From Xenorhabdus sp014467285 (GTDB lineage: Bacteria; Pseudomonadota; Gammaproteobacteria; Enterobacterales; Enterobacteriaceae), in the NCBI RefSeq assembly GCF_014467285.1, contig NZ_NKHR01000021.1, forward strand, positions 1 to 64,000: a stretch of 64,000 nucleotides of DNA, written 5' to 3'. How positions within the stretch are numbered: position 1 is the stretch's first letter; each line of letters opens with the position of its first letter. The notes under the pieces were generated by a model that had not been told where the DNA came from, ran no database searches, and saw nothing but the letters and a program-made list of their open reading frames with translations. Below, piece by piece: positions 34,399 to 43,018 of the stretch. The position numbers were made by a program, and so were the translations under genes.

Positions 34399-35931
34399 AT
34401 GCCGTTGAAACACGACACTCCCACACCCAAACCCCAAGAAATTGCGACTATTGATTTAGGCTCCAACAGCTTTCATATGGTAATTGCCCGTATTGTAAAC
34501 GGTGCATTACAGGTTATTGGACGTTTAAAGAAGCGGGTTTACCTTGCCGATGGTTTAAACAGCAAAAATGAATTAAGCGAAGAAGCTATCCAGCGTGGTT
34601 TGAGCTGCCTTTCTCTGTTTGCCGAACGATTGCAGGGTTTTTCCGCAGATAATGTCTGTTTGGTGGGAACGCATAGTTTACGCGAAGCAACTAACGCACA
34701 AGAGTTTTTAAAACGGGCAAAAGAAATTATTCCCTACCCGATTGAAATTATTTCTGGTCATGAAGAAGCCCGCCTGATTTTTATGGGCGTTGAACATACT
34801 CAGCCAGAAAAAGGCCGAAAATTAGTGATTGATATTGGTGGTGGCTCCACGGAATTGGTTATCGGTGAAGATTTCGAACCACTTCTGATTGAAAGCCGTC
34901 GCATGGGCTGCGTCAGTTTTGCCCGTCAATTCTTTCCTGAGGGTGTAATCAACGAGCATAATTTCCGCAAGGCGCGGCTTCAGGCCGCACAAAAACTGGA
35001 AAACCTTGTTTGGCAATTCCGCACAAAAGACTGGGATTTTGCCTTGGGAGCATCGGGAACCATTAAAGCTATCCACGAATTATTGGTGGAACTGGGTGAA
35101 AAAGATGGTTTGATTACACCAGAACGCCTTAATATGCTGGTAAAACGGGTTCTGAAACACAAAAATTTCGATTCGCTGGATCTGCCGGGGCTTTCTGATG
35201 ACCGCAAACAAACTTTTGTTCCCGGCCTTTCAATCTTGTGTGGTATTTTCGACGCCCTGCATATTCAGGAATTGCGTCTATCCCAAGGAGCGCTCAGGGA
35301 AGGTGTACTTTACGAAATGGAAGATCGTTTCCGCCATCAAGATATTCGTCAAAGAACCGCCAAAAGTCTTGCTGAACACTACAATATTGACCGGGAACAA
35401 GCCGATCGGGTCTGGAACACCGCCAAAAACCTTTATGATCAATGGGTAGAGCAAAATCCTAAGCGGGAGCACCCACAACTGGAGTCTATTCTGCTGTGGG
35501 CTGCCATGTTGCACGAAGTCGGTTTAAGTATCAATTTGAGTGGGCTGCAACGGCATTCCGCTTATATCCTGCAAAATACCGATCTACCGGGGTTTAACCA
35601 AGAACAGCAATCGTTACTGGCAACACTGGTACGTTATCATCGCAAGGCGATTAAAGTACATGAGCATCCCCGTTTCTATCTGTTCAAGAAAAAACAGTAT
35701 CTTCCTATGTTGAAGATATTGCGGTTAGCAACCCTGTTGAATAATCAGCGCCAATCGACCACGACACCGGAAACCCTGAGGCTGGAAACTGATCATGGTC
35801 ATTGGACACTCTATCTGCCAGCCAATTATTTAACGCAAAATGCCCTCATGCAGCTTGATTTAGAGAAAGAGCAAGAGTATTGGAGTGATGTGACAGGCTG
35901 GAATTTACACATTAAAGAGGAATCGACTTAA
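34399..35931 (+). CDS. ppx: exopolyphosphatase
   Basis: Processively removes terminal phosphate from polyphosphate. The 510 residues include the ASKHA-fold motifs IATIDLGSNSFHMVIARI (near 16-33) and LVIDIGGGSTELVIGE (about 141-156), the catalytic Glu in the SGHEEARLIF segment, and a C-terminal HD-like helical domain (from about 310, with LLWAAMLHEVG). The start codon follows the ppk stop by 3 nt with no strong ribosome binding site, so translation is likely coupled to ppk. Confidence 0.97.
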   Translation: MPLKHDTPTPKPQEIATIDLGSNSFHMVIARIVNGALQVIGRLKKRVYLADGLNSKNELSEEAIQRGLSCLSLFAERLQGFSADNVCLVGTHSLREATNAQEFLKRAKEIIPYPIEIISGHEEARLIFMGVEHTQPEKGRKLVIDIGGGSTELVIGEDFEPLLIESRRMGCVSFARQFFPEGVINEHNFRKARLQAAQKLENLVWQFRTKDWDFALGASGTIKAIHELLVELGEKDGLITPERLNMLVKRVLKHKNFDSLDLPGLSDDRKQTFVPGLSILCGIFDALHIQELRLSQGALREGVLYEMEDRFRHQDIRQRTAKSLAEHYNIDREQADRVWNTAKNLYDQWVEQNPKREHPQLESILLWAAMLHEVGLSINLSGLQRHSAYILQNTDLPGFNQEQQSLLATLVRYHRKAIKVHEHPRFYLFKKKQYLPMLKILRLATLLNNQRQSTTTPETLRLETDHGHWTLYLPANYLTQNALMQLDLEKEQEYWSDVTGWNLHIKEEST

Positions 35932-35942
35932 CGATACACGTT

Positions 35943-36113
35943 ATGAAGAAGAAAAAGAAAACTGTTCAAATTACAAAATTGATACTGCTTATCAGCTTTC
36001 TGATTTTATTTGGGCGTTTTATCTATTCATTCGTTGCAGCTCTGGAGCATTACCAGCAAAAGCAAACAAAACAGCAATCGGTGGAATATCTTAGTAGACC
36101 AGAAATAAAGTAG
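35943..36113 (+). CDS. yfgG: YfgG family small membrane protein (DUF2633)
   Basis: A 56-residue protein directly after ppx (11 nt). It has a Lys-rich start (MKKKKKTVQITK), one membrane segment (LILLISFLILFGRFIYSFVA) and a polar Gln-rich tail. The segment LLISF-L-FGRFIYS matches E. coli YfgG, which is also found near ppx. Function is not established beyond a proposed metal-stress role for the E. coli protein. Confidence 0.8.
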   Translation: MKKKKKTVQITKLILLISFLILFGRFIYSFVAALEHYQQKQTKQQSVEYLSRPEIK

Positions 36114-36212
36114 TTACTATGCTAACTTAAAGTCAATGCTCCTGATTATGTTATGGTTATGTTATTGTAACTACCCTGTTTTTTGCCCTATTTTCTGTCT
36201 TAAAGGTACATC

Positions 36213-37676
36213 ATGTTACAGCCGGCCTTTACACCTGATAATGCAACCGTTGCCAACCAGCATTCCCAAAAACTGGCACATGTTCGTCAACGCTTACTTT
36301 CGTTATTCATTAACGACAAGCTATTTGTCGATAAATTATTGGGCCAGGCTGATGAACATTCAGCCATCAGCGACGAACAGCTACTGGAGAAAATAGAGGA
36401 AGTCAGTACCCTGCTGGCAGACCTGCATGCTGCCGACATTGCGGATATTCTGGAAGCTTTACCCTATGATGAGCGTCTTGCTTTGTGGCGTTTGATCGAC
36501 AATAAGCAGCGCGGTGAAGTTCTGGTTGAAGCCTCTGTCCCGATCTGGGACAACTTGATTAAAGATATGTCTGACGTCAAGCTGCTGCGCGCTATTGGTA
36601 CACTGCATGTGGATGAGCAAGCTTACATTGCGGAGCATCTGCCGCGTGAAACCACACGCCGCTTACTGACTTATCTGGAACCGAGTCAACGCAACCGCAT
36701 CCGCGAAGTATTGCAGTACCATAAAGACAGCATCGGCCAGATGATGGATTTTGAGTTCGTAACAGTACGGGGAAGCATTACGCTCAGCACAGTTCAACGC
36801 TTTTTACGTTCCAGAGGCTCAATTCCCGAAACTACAGATAAGATCTTCGTTATTGACCGTAAAAACCGCCTTCAAGGGGAGCTTCCTCTCACAACCTTAC
36901 TGACCAAGGCACCGGACAGATTGGTTTCCGAAGTGATGAATACGGATACCGTGACTTTCTCGCCAGAACAAAAAGGTGAAGATGCCGCCAGTGCGTTCGA
37001 ACGTTATGACTTAATCTCTGCTGCGGTAGTCGATAATAATGGGCGTTTGATGGGCCGTCTGACCGTTGAAGATATTGTTGATACTTTAAGTGAAGAAACG
37101 GATACCAACATCCGCCGCATGGGAGGCCTGAGCCGGGAAGAAGACGTTTTTGCTCCTGTTGGGCAAGCTGTCAAAACTCGCTGGACATGGCTCGCGATAA
37201 ACCTATGTACAGCTTTTGTCGCTTCACGTGTTATCGGGCTATTCGAACATACTATTTCCCAGCTTGTTGCCCTCGCAACTTTAATGCCTATTGTGGCAGG
37301 GATTGGGGGTAACACCGGCAACCAAACCATTACGATGATCGTCCGGGCGCTGGCACTCCATCAAATCCAAACCGGTAGTTTTACTTACCTGTTATTGAGG
37401 GAACTTGGCGTTGCTTTAATCAACGGTATTATTTGGGGTGGAATAATGGGTGTTGTCACTTACTTACTCTACAGCGATCTGGCTATGGGTGGTGTGATGA
37501 CAATGGCAATGATACTGAACCTATTGATGGCCGCCCTGATGGGTGTATTGATTCCATTTATCATGATGAAATTGGGAAGAGATCCTGCAATTGGTTCCAG
37601 CGTAATGATTACAGCAATTACCGATACTGGTGGGTTCTTTATCTTTTTGGGATTAGCAACGCTGTTTTTGGTTTAA
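36213..37676 (+). CDS. mgtE: MgtE-type magnesium transporter
   Basis: Mg2+-gated channel of the inner membrane. The 487 residues show the canonical order: an N-terminal helical domain (about 30-150, with LHAADIADILEALP), two CBS domains (about 155-285, including VSEVMNTDTVTFSPEQKGED and GRLTVEDIVDTL), the plug helix, and five membrane segments from about 305 with the pore motif MPIVAGIGGNTGNQT and the conserved ITDTGGFFIFLGLATLFL end. E. coli K-12 has no MgtE, so this is an addition to the E. coli-like order. A terminator follows. Confidence 0.96.
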   Translation: MLQPAFTPDNATVANQHSQKLAHVRQRLLSLFINDKLFVDKLLGQADEHSAISDEQLLEKIEEVSTLLADLHAADIADILEALPYDERLALWRLIDNKQRGEVLVEASVPIWDNLIKDMSDVKLLRAIGTLHVDEQAYIAEHLPRETTRRLLTYLEPSQRNRIREVLQYHKDSIGQMMDFEFVTVRGSITLSTVQRFLRSRGSIPETTDKIFVIDRKNRLQGELPLTTLLTKAPDRLVSEVMNTDTVTFSPEQKGEDAASAFERYDLISAAVVDNNGRLMGRLTVEDIVDTLSEETDTNIRRMGGLSREEDVFAPVGQAVKTRWTWLAINLCTAFVASRVIGLFEHTISQLVALATLMPIVAGIGGNTGNQTITMIVRALALHQIQTGSFTYLLLRELGVALINGIIWGGIMGVVTYLLYSDLAMGGVMTMAMILNLLMAALMGVLIPFIMMKLGRDPAIGSSVMITAITDTGGFFIFLGLATLFLV

Positions 37677-37726
37677 GTGCTTTCATATATTATTTTACCC
37701 AACCCATTACAATTGGGCTTATGTAA

Positions 37727-37752
37727 AAACGCCGATGATTTAATCGGCGTTT
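37727..37752 (+). terminator. terminator of mgtE
   Basis: AAACGCCGAT/ATCGGCGTTT, a 10-bp perfect stem with a 6-nt loop, 51 nt after the stop. Confidence 0.85.
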
Positions 37753-37762
37753 ATCTCAATGA

Positions 37763-38083
37763 CTAATATATTCTGTCGCCCCAGACACTATATCCAGAAG
37801 TTCCCGCCATATGGTGACGGTAAATAATGTCTTTATATTTAATAGAAATAATTTTTTCTGGTTATATTTCCTTATGGTTAACACTGTGAGGATAGTTCGA
37901 TGATAACTCAAGAATTGTCGCATCTCGACATTCGATAGAATAATATAATTCCTGTGCTCCAGATTGGGCTGTACGATAAAAGTCAAATTTCAGATTTAAT
38001 GTTTCATTATCGAAATTGCCATCATTAATAATGGTGATGATTTATCTTGTGGTTTTACAATACAATTGGTCTATGGTTAACAT
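37763..38083 (-). pseudogene. small gene broken by two in-frame stops
   Basis: One frame from the ATG at 38083 (GAGAA 4 nt upstream) reads MLTIDQLYCKTTR, TAA, a well-formed stretch of about 59 residues (IITIINDGNFDNETLNLKFD through HSVNHKEI), TAA, then PEKIISIKYKDIIYRHHMAG to WGDRIY and TAG. The alternation of hydrophobic and polar residues suggests a small beta-rich protein of about 105 residues. No family was recognised. Two nonsense codons in an otherwise coding-looking frame argue for a decayed gene; a coincidental frame is the alternative. Confidence 0.45.
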
Positions 38084-38476
38084 TTTATTCTCTGTGAATC
38101 AATGATGTAACTTTAATACAAACATTTCATTTTCCTGACCAGCCTGATATTTATTACCAATGTATAAAGTAAAAAATTAACTCTATGAAAAAAATACAGT
38201 TTATTAACTTTTATCCGCAATAGTACAGAATACATAAAATTAACAACCTATCCTGCTATAAGTAAGATCCTGAGTGGCAATCAGATTAGCAGAATATCAA
38301 TATCGCATTCAGTTGGTACTACACCAGCACACTTGATGAACAAAGTTATGTTAATTAATCGCAAAGAGGAACGCTTATCGTTCATAACATAATTCTCTGC
38401 CCCTCTTTGGAGGTCCCATCACAAATTCCATGAAAAATCACTATCAAAAACATTATCTTTTTGACATAACCTCCAT
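38084..38476. other. intergenic region upstream of mdtA
   Basis: AT-rich spacer of about 400 bases with no convincing ORF. An imperfect hairpin around 38361-38414 (AAAGAGG with CCTCTTT) is the only structure noted. Confidence 0.4.
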
Positions 38477-38494
38477 ATTTTCTTCATTATTGAC
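38477..38494 (+). promoter_or_regulatory. BaeR-box-like site upstream of mdtA
   Basis: ATTTTCTTCATTATTGAC matches the published E. coli BaeR motif (TTTTTCTCCATDATTGGC) at about 14 of 17 informative positions and lies about 100 nt before mdtA, the expected location for BaeR activation of mdtABC. Confidence 0.6.
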
Positions 38495-38594
38495 TAATTC
38501 TAGCTGGTTACACTAATAATATATTCTGCATCTATTTGGCATTAAGATGCGGCACGATTGATTATCGCCACAACATTGAGAGAATGTCGAGCAA

Positions 38595-39833
38595 ATGAAT
38601 AACAAAAGTCGTTCCTACTTTTTCCGACTCGCTGCGGCTATAGCCGTGATCGTCGCAGTGGTTTTCTTTGCGTGGAAATACTTTAACACGCCTTCAACAC
38701 CAGATCAGACTCAGGATCCAGAATCAGAACAAAATGAAATCAAGCAAGTTCGATCGCCTGTGCAAGTAGCAACGGCTGAAATAAAATCTGTCCCCCATTA
38801 TTTAAGAGGATTAGGGACGGTCCAGGCTGCAAATACCGTGACGGTCACCAGCCAAGTGGAAGGCCAGTTAATAAATCTGCATTTCAATGAAGGCCAATAT
38901 GTCAAAAAAGGGGACTTGCTGGCTGAAATTGATCCGCGTCCTCTTCAGGTCAAATTAGCAAGAGCCCAAGGACAATATGCCAAAGACCAGGCAACATTAA
39001 CGAATGCCAAACAAGATCTGATCCGCTTTCAACAATTAGTGAAGAATAAACTTATCCCCCAGCAAGATCTGGATAAGCAAATTTCTTTGGTGCGTCAGAG
39101 CGAAGCCAGTCTGAAAGCTGATCAATCAGATATTGACGAAGCTAAACTACAATTGAACTACAGCCGCATTACTGCGCCTATTTCCGGTCGTGTTGGTTTG
39201 AAACGTATTGATATCGGTAATTACATATCTGGTGCAGGTGGTACTCCGATTGTTGTCATTACACAAGTCGATCCCATTGATGTGCTGTTTTCTCTGCCTG
39301 AAAATGATATCAGCTTCGTATTAAACGCCCAGAAAAATCACGCAAATGTGCCTGTCACTGCATGGGATCGCAATAATCAGCAACAATTGGCACAAGGTAA
39401 ACTACACAGTATTGATAACCAAATTGATGTCGCTACTGGAACGATTAAGATGAAGGCTCAATTTAATAATCAGGACAACGTGTTGTTTCCTAATCAGTTC
39501 GTCAATATTCAGATAAAAGTCGACACACTGAATAATGTCGTTGTGATCCCAACAGCCGGGTTACAAATGGGCAATTCAGGTAACTTCGTCTGGAAAGTGG
39601 ATAAAGAAAATAAAGTCAGCAAGCATAAAGTCATTACGGGCTTGCAAAACAGCCAACTCGTGGTTATCAACAGCGGTTTGTCCGCAGGCGAACGGGTTGT
39701 CACCGATGGTATTGACCAACTGACCGACGGTGCCAAGGTTGAAATTGTCAAACCTTTGACAGTTGAGTCACCTGATACCGATAAAGTTCAAAAAAACTCA
39801 GAGCAATCAAACGGTAAAGTGGAGAATTCCTGA
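38595..39833 (+). CDS. mdtA: multidrug efflux membrane-fusion protein MdtA
   Basis: Periplasmic adaptor joining the MdtBC inner-membrane pump to TolC. The 412 residues have an N-terminal membrane anchor (RLAAAIAVIVAVVFFAWKYF), a lipoyl/barrel-sandwich domain (VTSQVEGQLINLHFNEGQYV, about 92-111), a coiled-coil hairpin (about 120-185), the second lipoyl half (LNYSRITAPISGRVGLKRID) and beta-barrel plus membrane-proximal domains. Its stop overlaps the mdtB start (TGATG). First gene of mdtABC-baeSR. Confidence 0.96.
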   Translation: MNNKSRSYFFRLAAAIAVIVAVVFFAWKYFNTPSTPDQTQDPESEQNEIKQVRSPVQVATAEIKSVPHYLRGLGTVQAANTVTVTSQVEGQLINLHFNEGQYVKKGDLLAEIDPRPLQVKLARAQGQYAKDQATLTNAKQDLIRFQQLVKNKLIPQQDLDKQISLVRQSEASLKADQSDIDEAKLQLNYSRITAPISGRVGLKRIDIGNYISGAGGTPIVVITQVDPIDVLFSLPENDISFVLNAQKNHANVPVTAWDRNNQQQLAQGKLHSIDNQIDVATGTIKMKAQFNNQDNVLFPNQFVNIQIKVDTLNNVVVIPTAGLQMGNSGNFVWKVDKENKVSKHKVITGLQNSQLVVINSGLSAGERVVTDGIDQLTDGAKVEIVKPLTVESPDTDKVQKNSEQSNGKVENS

Positions 39834-42800
39834 TGCAACCTGATTCTCCAATTCCAGGTGGGGGACCATCCCGCCTGTTTATCTTGCGTCCTGTTGCCAC
39901 GACACTGTTTATGATTGCGATATTGCTGGCCGGGTTTATCGGTTATCGGATGCTGCCTGTTTCTGCGTTGCCACAAGTGGATTATCCGACTATTCAAGTG
40001 GTAACGCTCTATCCCGGCGCCAATCCTGATGTTATGACATCTGCCGTTACAGCACCGCTGGAACGCCAGTTCGGGCAAATGTCCGGCTTAAAGCAGATGT
40101 CTTCCAGAAGTTCCGGGGGAGCCTCTGTTATCACGCTGGTATTCCAGCTTTCACTGCCATTGGATGTAGCAGAGCAAGATGTACAGGCCGCCATTAATTC
40201 AGCCAGCAATCTACTGCCGGAAGATTTGCCTTATCCCCCCATTTATAGCAAAGTCAACCCGGCTGATCCCCCTATTCTGACGCTGGCCGTAACGTCTGAT
40301 GCCCTGCCTATGACACAAGTGCAGGATATGGTGGAAACCCGTGTAGCTCAGCGTATTTCTCAGGTCAGTGGCGTGGGTCTGGTCACCTTGGCTGGCGGGC
40401 AACGTCCTGCGGTACGGGTGAAATTGAATGCACAGGCCATCGCCGCACAAGGTTTAGACAGTGATACGATTCGTTCGGCTATCATGAAAGCCAATGTCAA
40501 TTCTGCGAAAGGCAGTTTTGATGGGCCAACACGTTCGATCACGATTTCCTCCAACGATCAGATGAAATCTGTCGATGATTATCGCAAGCTAATCGTTGCC
40601 TATAAAAATGGCTCCCCTATTCGCCTGAGTGATGTTGCGAGCATTGAACAAGGGGCAGAAAATGACAAACTCGGCGCATGGGCTAATGAAAAACCCGCTA
40701 TTGTCATTAATGTTCAACGCCAACCCGGCGCGAATGTTATCGAGACTACAGATAATATCCGTGTCATGCTGCCGGAGCTGATCAGCAGCCTGCCCAAATC
40801 AGTCAATGTGGAAGTCCTGACAGATCGTACTGTTACAATCCGCAATTCGGTCAAGGATGTTCAATTTGAACTGTTGCTGGCTATTGCGCTGGTCGTCATG
40901 GTGATTTATCTGTTCTTGCGCAATACCACGGCAACCTTGATTCCCAGTATTGCTGTACCGCTTTCATTGGTGGGAACGTTTGCCGTTATGTATTTCTGCG
41001 GCTTTTCCGTCAATAACCTCACCTTGATGGCATTAACCATCGCAACCGGCTTTGTGGTCGATGATGCGATTGTCGTTATAGAAAATATTTCCCGTTATAT
41101 TGAACGGGGAGAAAAACCTCTGGCGGCAGCATTAAAAGGAGCGGGAGAAATTGGCTTTACTATTATTTCTCTGACCTTTTCGTTAATTGCTGTATTGATC
41201 CCATTGCTGTTTATGGGAGATATCGTCGGCCGCCTGTTCCGGGAATTCGCTATTACTCTTGCTGTCGCCATTTTAATTTCTGCGGTTGTGTCATTGACAC
41301 TAACACCAATGATGTGCGCAAGAATGCTGAAATCCGAAGCAGACATTAAACACAATCGCTTTGAACAAGCTTGCGAACATTTCTTTGAACGCATGATTGC
41401 GATATATGCGGTCTTTTTGAAACGGGTGTTAAATCATCCTTGGATCACCCTTAGCGTTGCGTTTGGTACGTTAGCGCTGACTGCCCTGCTCTATATCATG
41501 ATCCCCAAAGGTTTTTTCCCTTTGCAAGACAACGGGTTGATTCAGGGCACACTAGAAGCTCCACAATCCATTTCATTCAATGCGATGGCAGATAAACAAC
41601 GGCAAGTGACTACGCTGTTACTGCAAGATCCTGCGGTGGATAATGTCACGACATTTATCGGCGTTGATGGTAATAATTCAACGTTGAATAATGCACGTCT
41701 CCAGATTACGTTGAAACCGCTCAGCCAACGTGACGACCGGGTTGACGAGGTAATCCCACGACTACAGAAACGTATTGCCGGAGTACCCGATGTCACGTTG
41801 TACCTGCAACCGACACAAGATTTGACAATTGACACCCAAGTATCCCGTACGCAATACCAATTCACATTGCAGGCAACTTCTCTTGATGAACTCGCTGTCT
41901 GGGTTCCAAAATTGCAAAGTGCTCTGAAGCAGCGACCAGAGTTGGTAGATATCGGTCACAACTGGCAAGATAAAGGGCTTGTCGCTTATCTCAATGTGAA
42001 TCGTGATATGGCCAGCCGATTTGGGATCTCCATGGCTGCCGTGGATAATGCGCTGTATAACGCTTTCGGCCAACGCCTGATTTCGACCATTTACACACAG
42101 TCAAATCAGTATCGGATTATTCTTGAACAAGATACGAAAAATTCATCAGGTCTGGAAGCGTTCAACGATCTTTATCTGACCGGAAATGATGGAAAAATGG
42201 TGCCACTTAATGCCATTGCTACTGTTGAACAACGGCTTGGGAATTTATCTATCAATCACTTGCAACAATTCCCTTCTGTCACTTTTTCGTTCAACACAAC
42301 GAAAAATGCTTCCCTTGAAGACGCAGTGAATGCCGTCAAGGAGACAGAACGGTCAATTCAAATGCCAAAAGATATTATCACGCAATTTCAAGGGGCAACG
42401 CTGGCATTCCAGGATGCCCTCAGCAATACCCTTTGGTTGATTCTAGCTGCTGTCGTCGCTATGTATATCGTGCTCGGTATACTGTATGAAAGTTTTATCC
42501 ATCCAGTTACCATTTTGTCAACCTTGCCTACTGCGGGTGTTGGCGCATTGCTGGCTTTGATGGTGGGCGGATATGAATTAGATATTATCGCCATCATTGG
42601 GATCATTCTCTTAATCGGCATTGTGAAGAAGAATGCCATCATGATGATCGATTTTGCTCTGGCAGCGGAGCGTGAAAAAGGCATGTCCCCCTATGAGGCT
42701 ATTTATCAAGCCTGTCTGTTACGTTTCAGGCCGATATTGATGACGACAATGGCGGCACTATTGGGCGCATTGCCTCTGATGCTCAGCACCGGTATCGGGG

Positions 42801-43018
42801 CGGAACTGCGTCGCCCATTGGGTGTCAGCATGGTGGGCGGTTTGATTATGAGCCAGATTCTGACCTTGTTTACAACTCCCGTCATTTATCTACTTTTTGA
42901 TCAGTTAGCACATTCTTACCGGAAAAATAGTTACCGGAAAAATAAGAACCGGAAGGCTGAAAAAGATAATCAAACCAGGCTTGATAAACCCTCTGTTAAT
43001 CATCAGGAGCCGCTGTGA
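39833..43018 (+). CDS. mdtB: multidrug efflux RND transporter subunit MdtB
   Basis: RND proton/drug antiporter that forms a heterotrimer with MdtC. The 1061 residues include 12 membrane segments, two large periplasmic loops, and proton-relay acidic residues in TM4 (TIATGFVVDDAIVVIENISR, around 400-420). SALPQVDYPTIQVVTLYPGA is the typical N-terminal porter segment. The protein is about 20 residues longer than E. coli MdtB; the excess is a Lys/Asn-rich tail with a duplicated YRKN motif encoded by a 15-nt tandem repeat (42916-42945). Overlaps mdtC by 4 nt (GTGA). Confidence 0.96.
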   Translation: MQPDSPIPGGGPSRLFILRPVATTLFMIAILLAGFIGYRMLPVSALPQVDYPTIQVVTLYPGANPDVMTSAVTAPLERQFGQMSGLKQMSSRSSGGASVITLVFQLSLPLDVAEQDVQAAINSASNLLPEDLPYPPIYSKVNPADPPILTLAVTSDALPMTQVQDMVETRVAQRISQVSGVGLVTLAGGQRPAVRVKLNAQAIAAQGLDSDTIRSAIMKANVNSAKGSFDGPTRSITISSNDQMKSVDDYRKLIVAYKNGSPIRLSDVASIEQGAENDKLGAWANEKPAIVINVQRQPGANVIETTDNIRVMLPELISSLPKSVNVEVLTDRTVTIRNSVKDVQFELLLAIALVVMVIYLFLRNTTATLIPSIAVPLSLVGTFAVMYFCGFSVNNLTLMALTIATGFVVDDAIVVIENISRYIERGEKPLAAALKGAGEIGFTIISLTFSLIAVLIPLLFMGDIVGRLFREFAITLAVAILISAVVSLTLTPMMCARMLKSEADIKHNRFEQACEHFFERMIAIYAVFLKRVLNHPWITLSVAFGTLALTALLYIMIPKGFFPLQDNGLIQGTLEAPQSISFNAMADKQRQVTTLLLQDPAVDNVTTFIGVDGNNSTLNNARLQITLKPLSQRDDRVDEVIPRLQKRIAGVPDVTLYLQPTQDLTIDTQVSRTQYQFTLQATSLDELAVWVPKLQSALKQRPELVDIGHNWQDKGLVAYLNVNRDMASRFGISMAAVDNALYNAFGQRLISTIYTQSNQYRIILEQDTKNSSGLEAFNDLYLTGNDGKMVPLNAIATVEQRLGNLSINHLQQFPSVTFSFNTTKNASLEDAVNAVKETERSIQMPKDIITQFQGATLAFQDALSNTLWLILAAVVAMYIVLGILYESFIHPVTILSTLPTAGVGALLALMVGGYELDIIAIIGIILLIGIVKKNAIMMIDFALAAEREKGMSPYEAIYQACLLRFRPILMTTMAALLGALPLMLSTGIGAELRRPLGVSMVGGLIMSQILTLFTTPVIYLLFDQLAHSYRKNSYRKNKNRKAEKDNQTRLDKPSVNHQEPL
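42916..42945 (+). repeat. 15-nt tandem duplication in the mdtB C-terminal tail
   Basis: Two 15-nt units (TTACCGGAAAAATAG and TTACCGGAAAAATAA) with one difference encode adjacent YRKN-type repeats; a third, degenerate unit follows. Confidence 0.85.

Noticed and set aside
37756..37986. 76-codon minus-strand frame after mgtE
   Set aside because: It is a different frame of the two-stop relic at 37763-38083 and lacks that frame's coding character.
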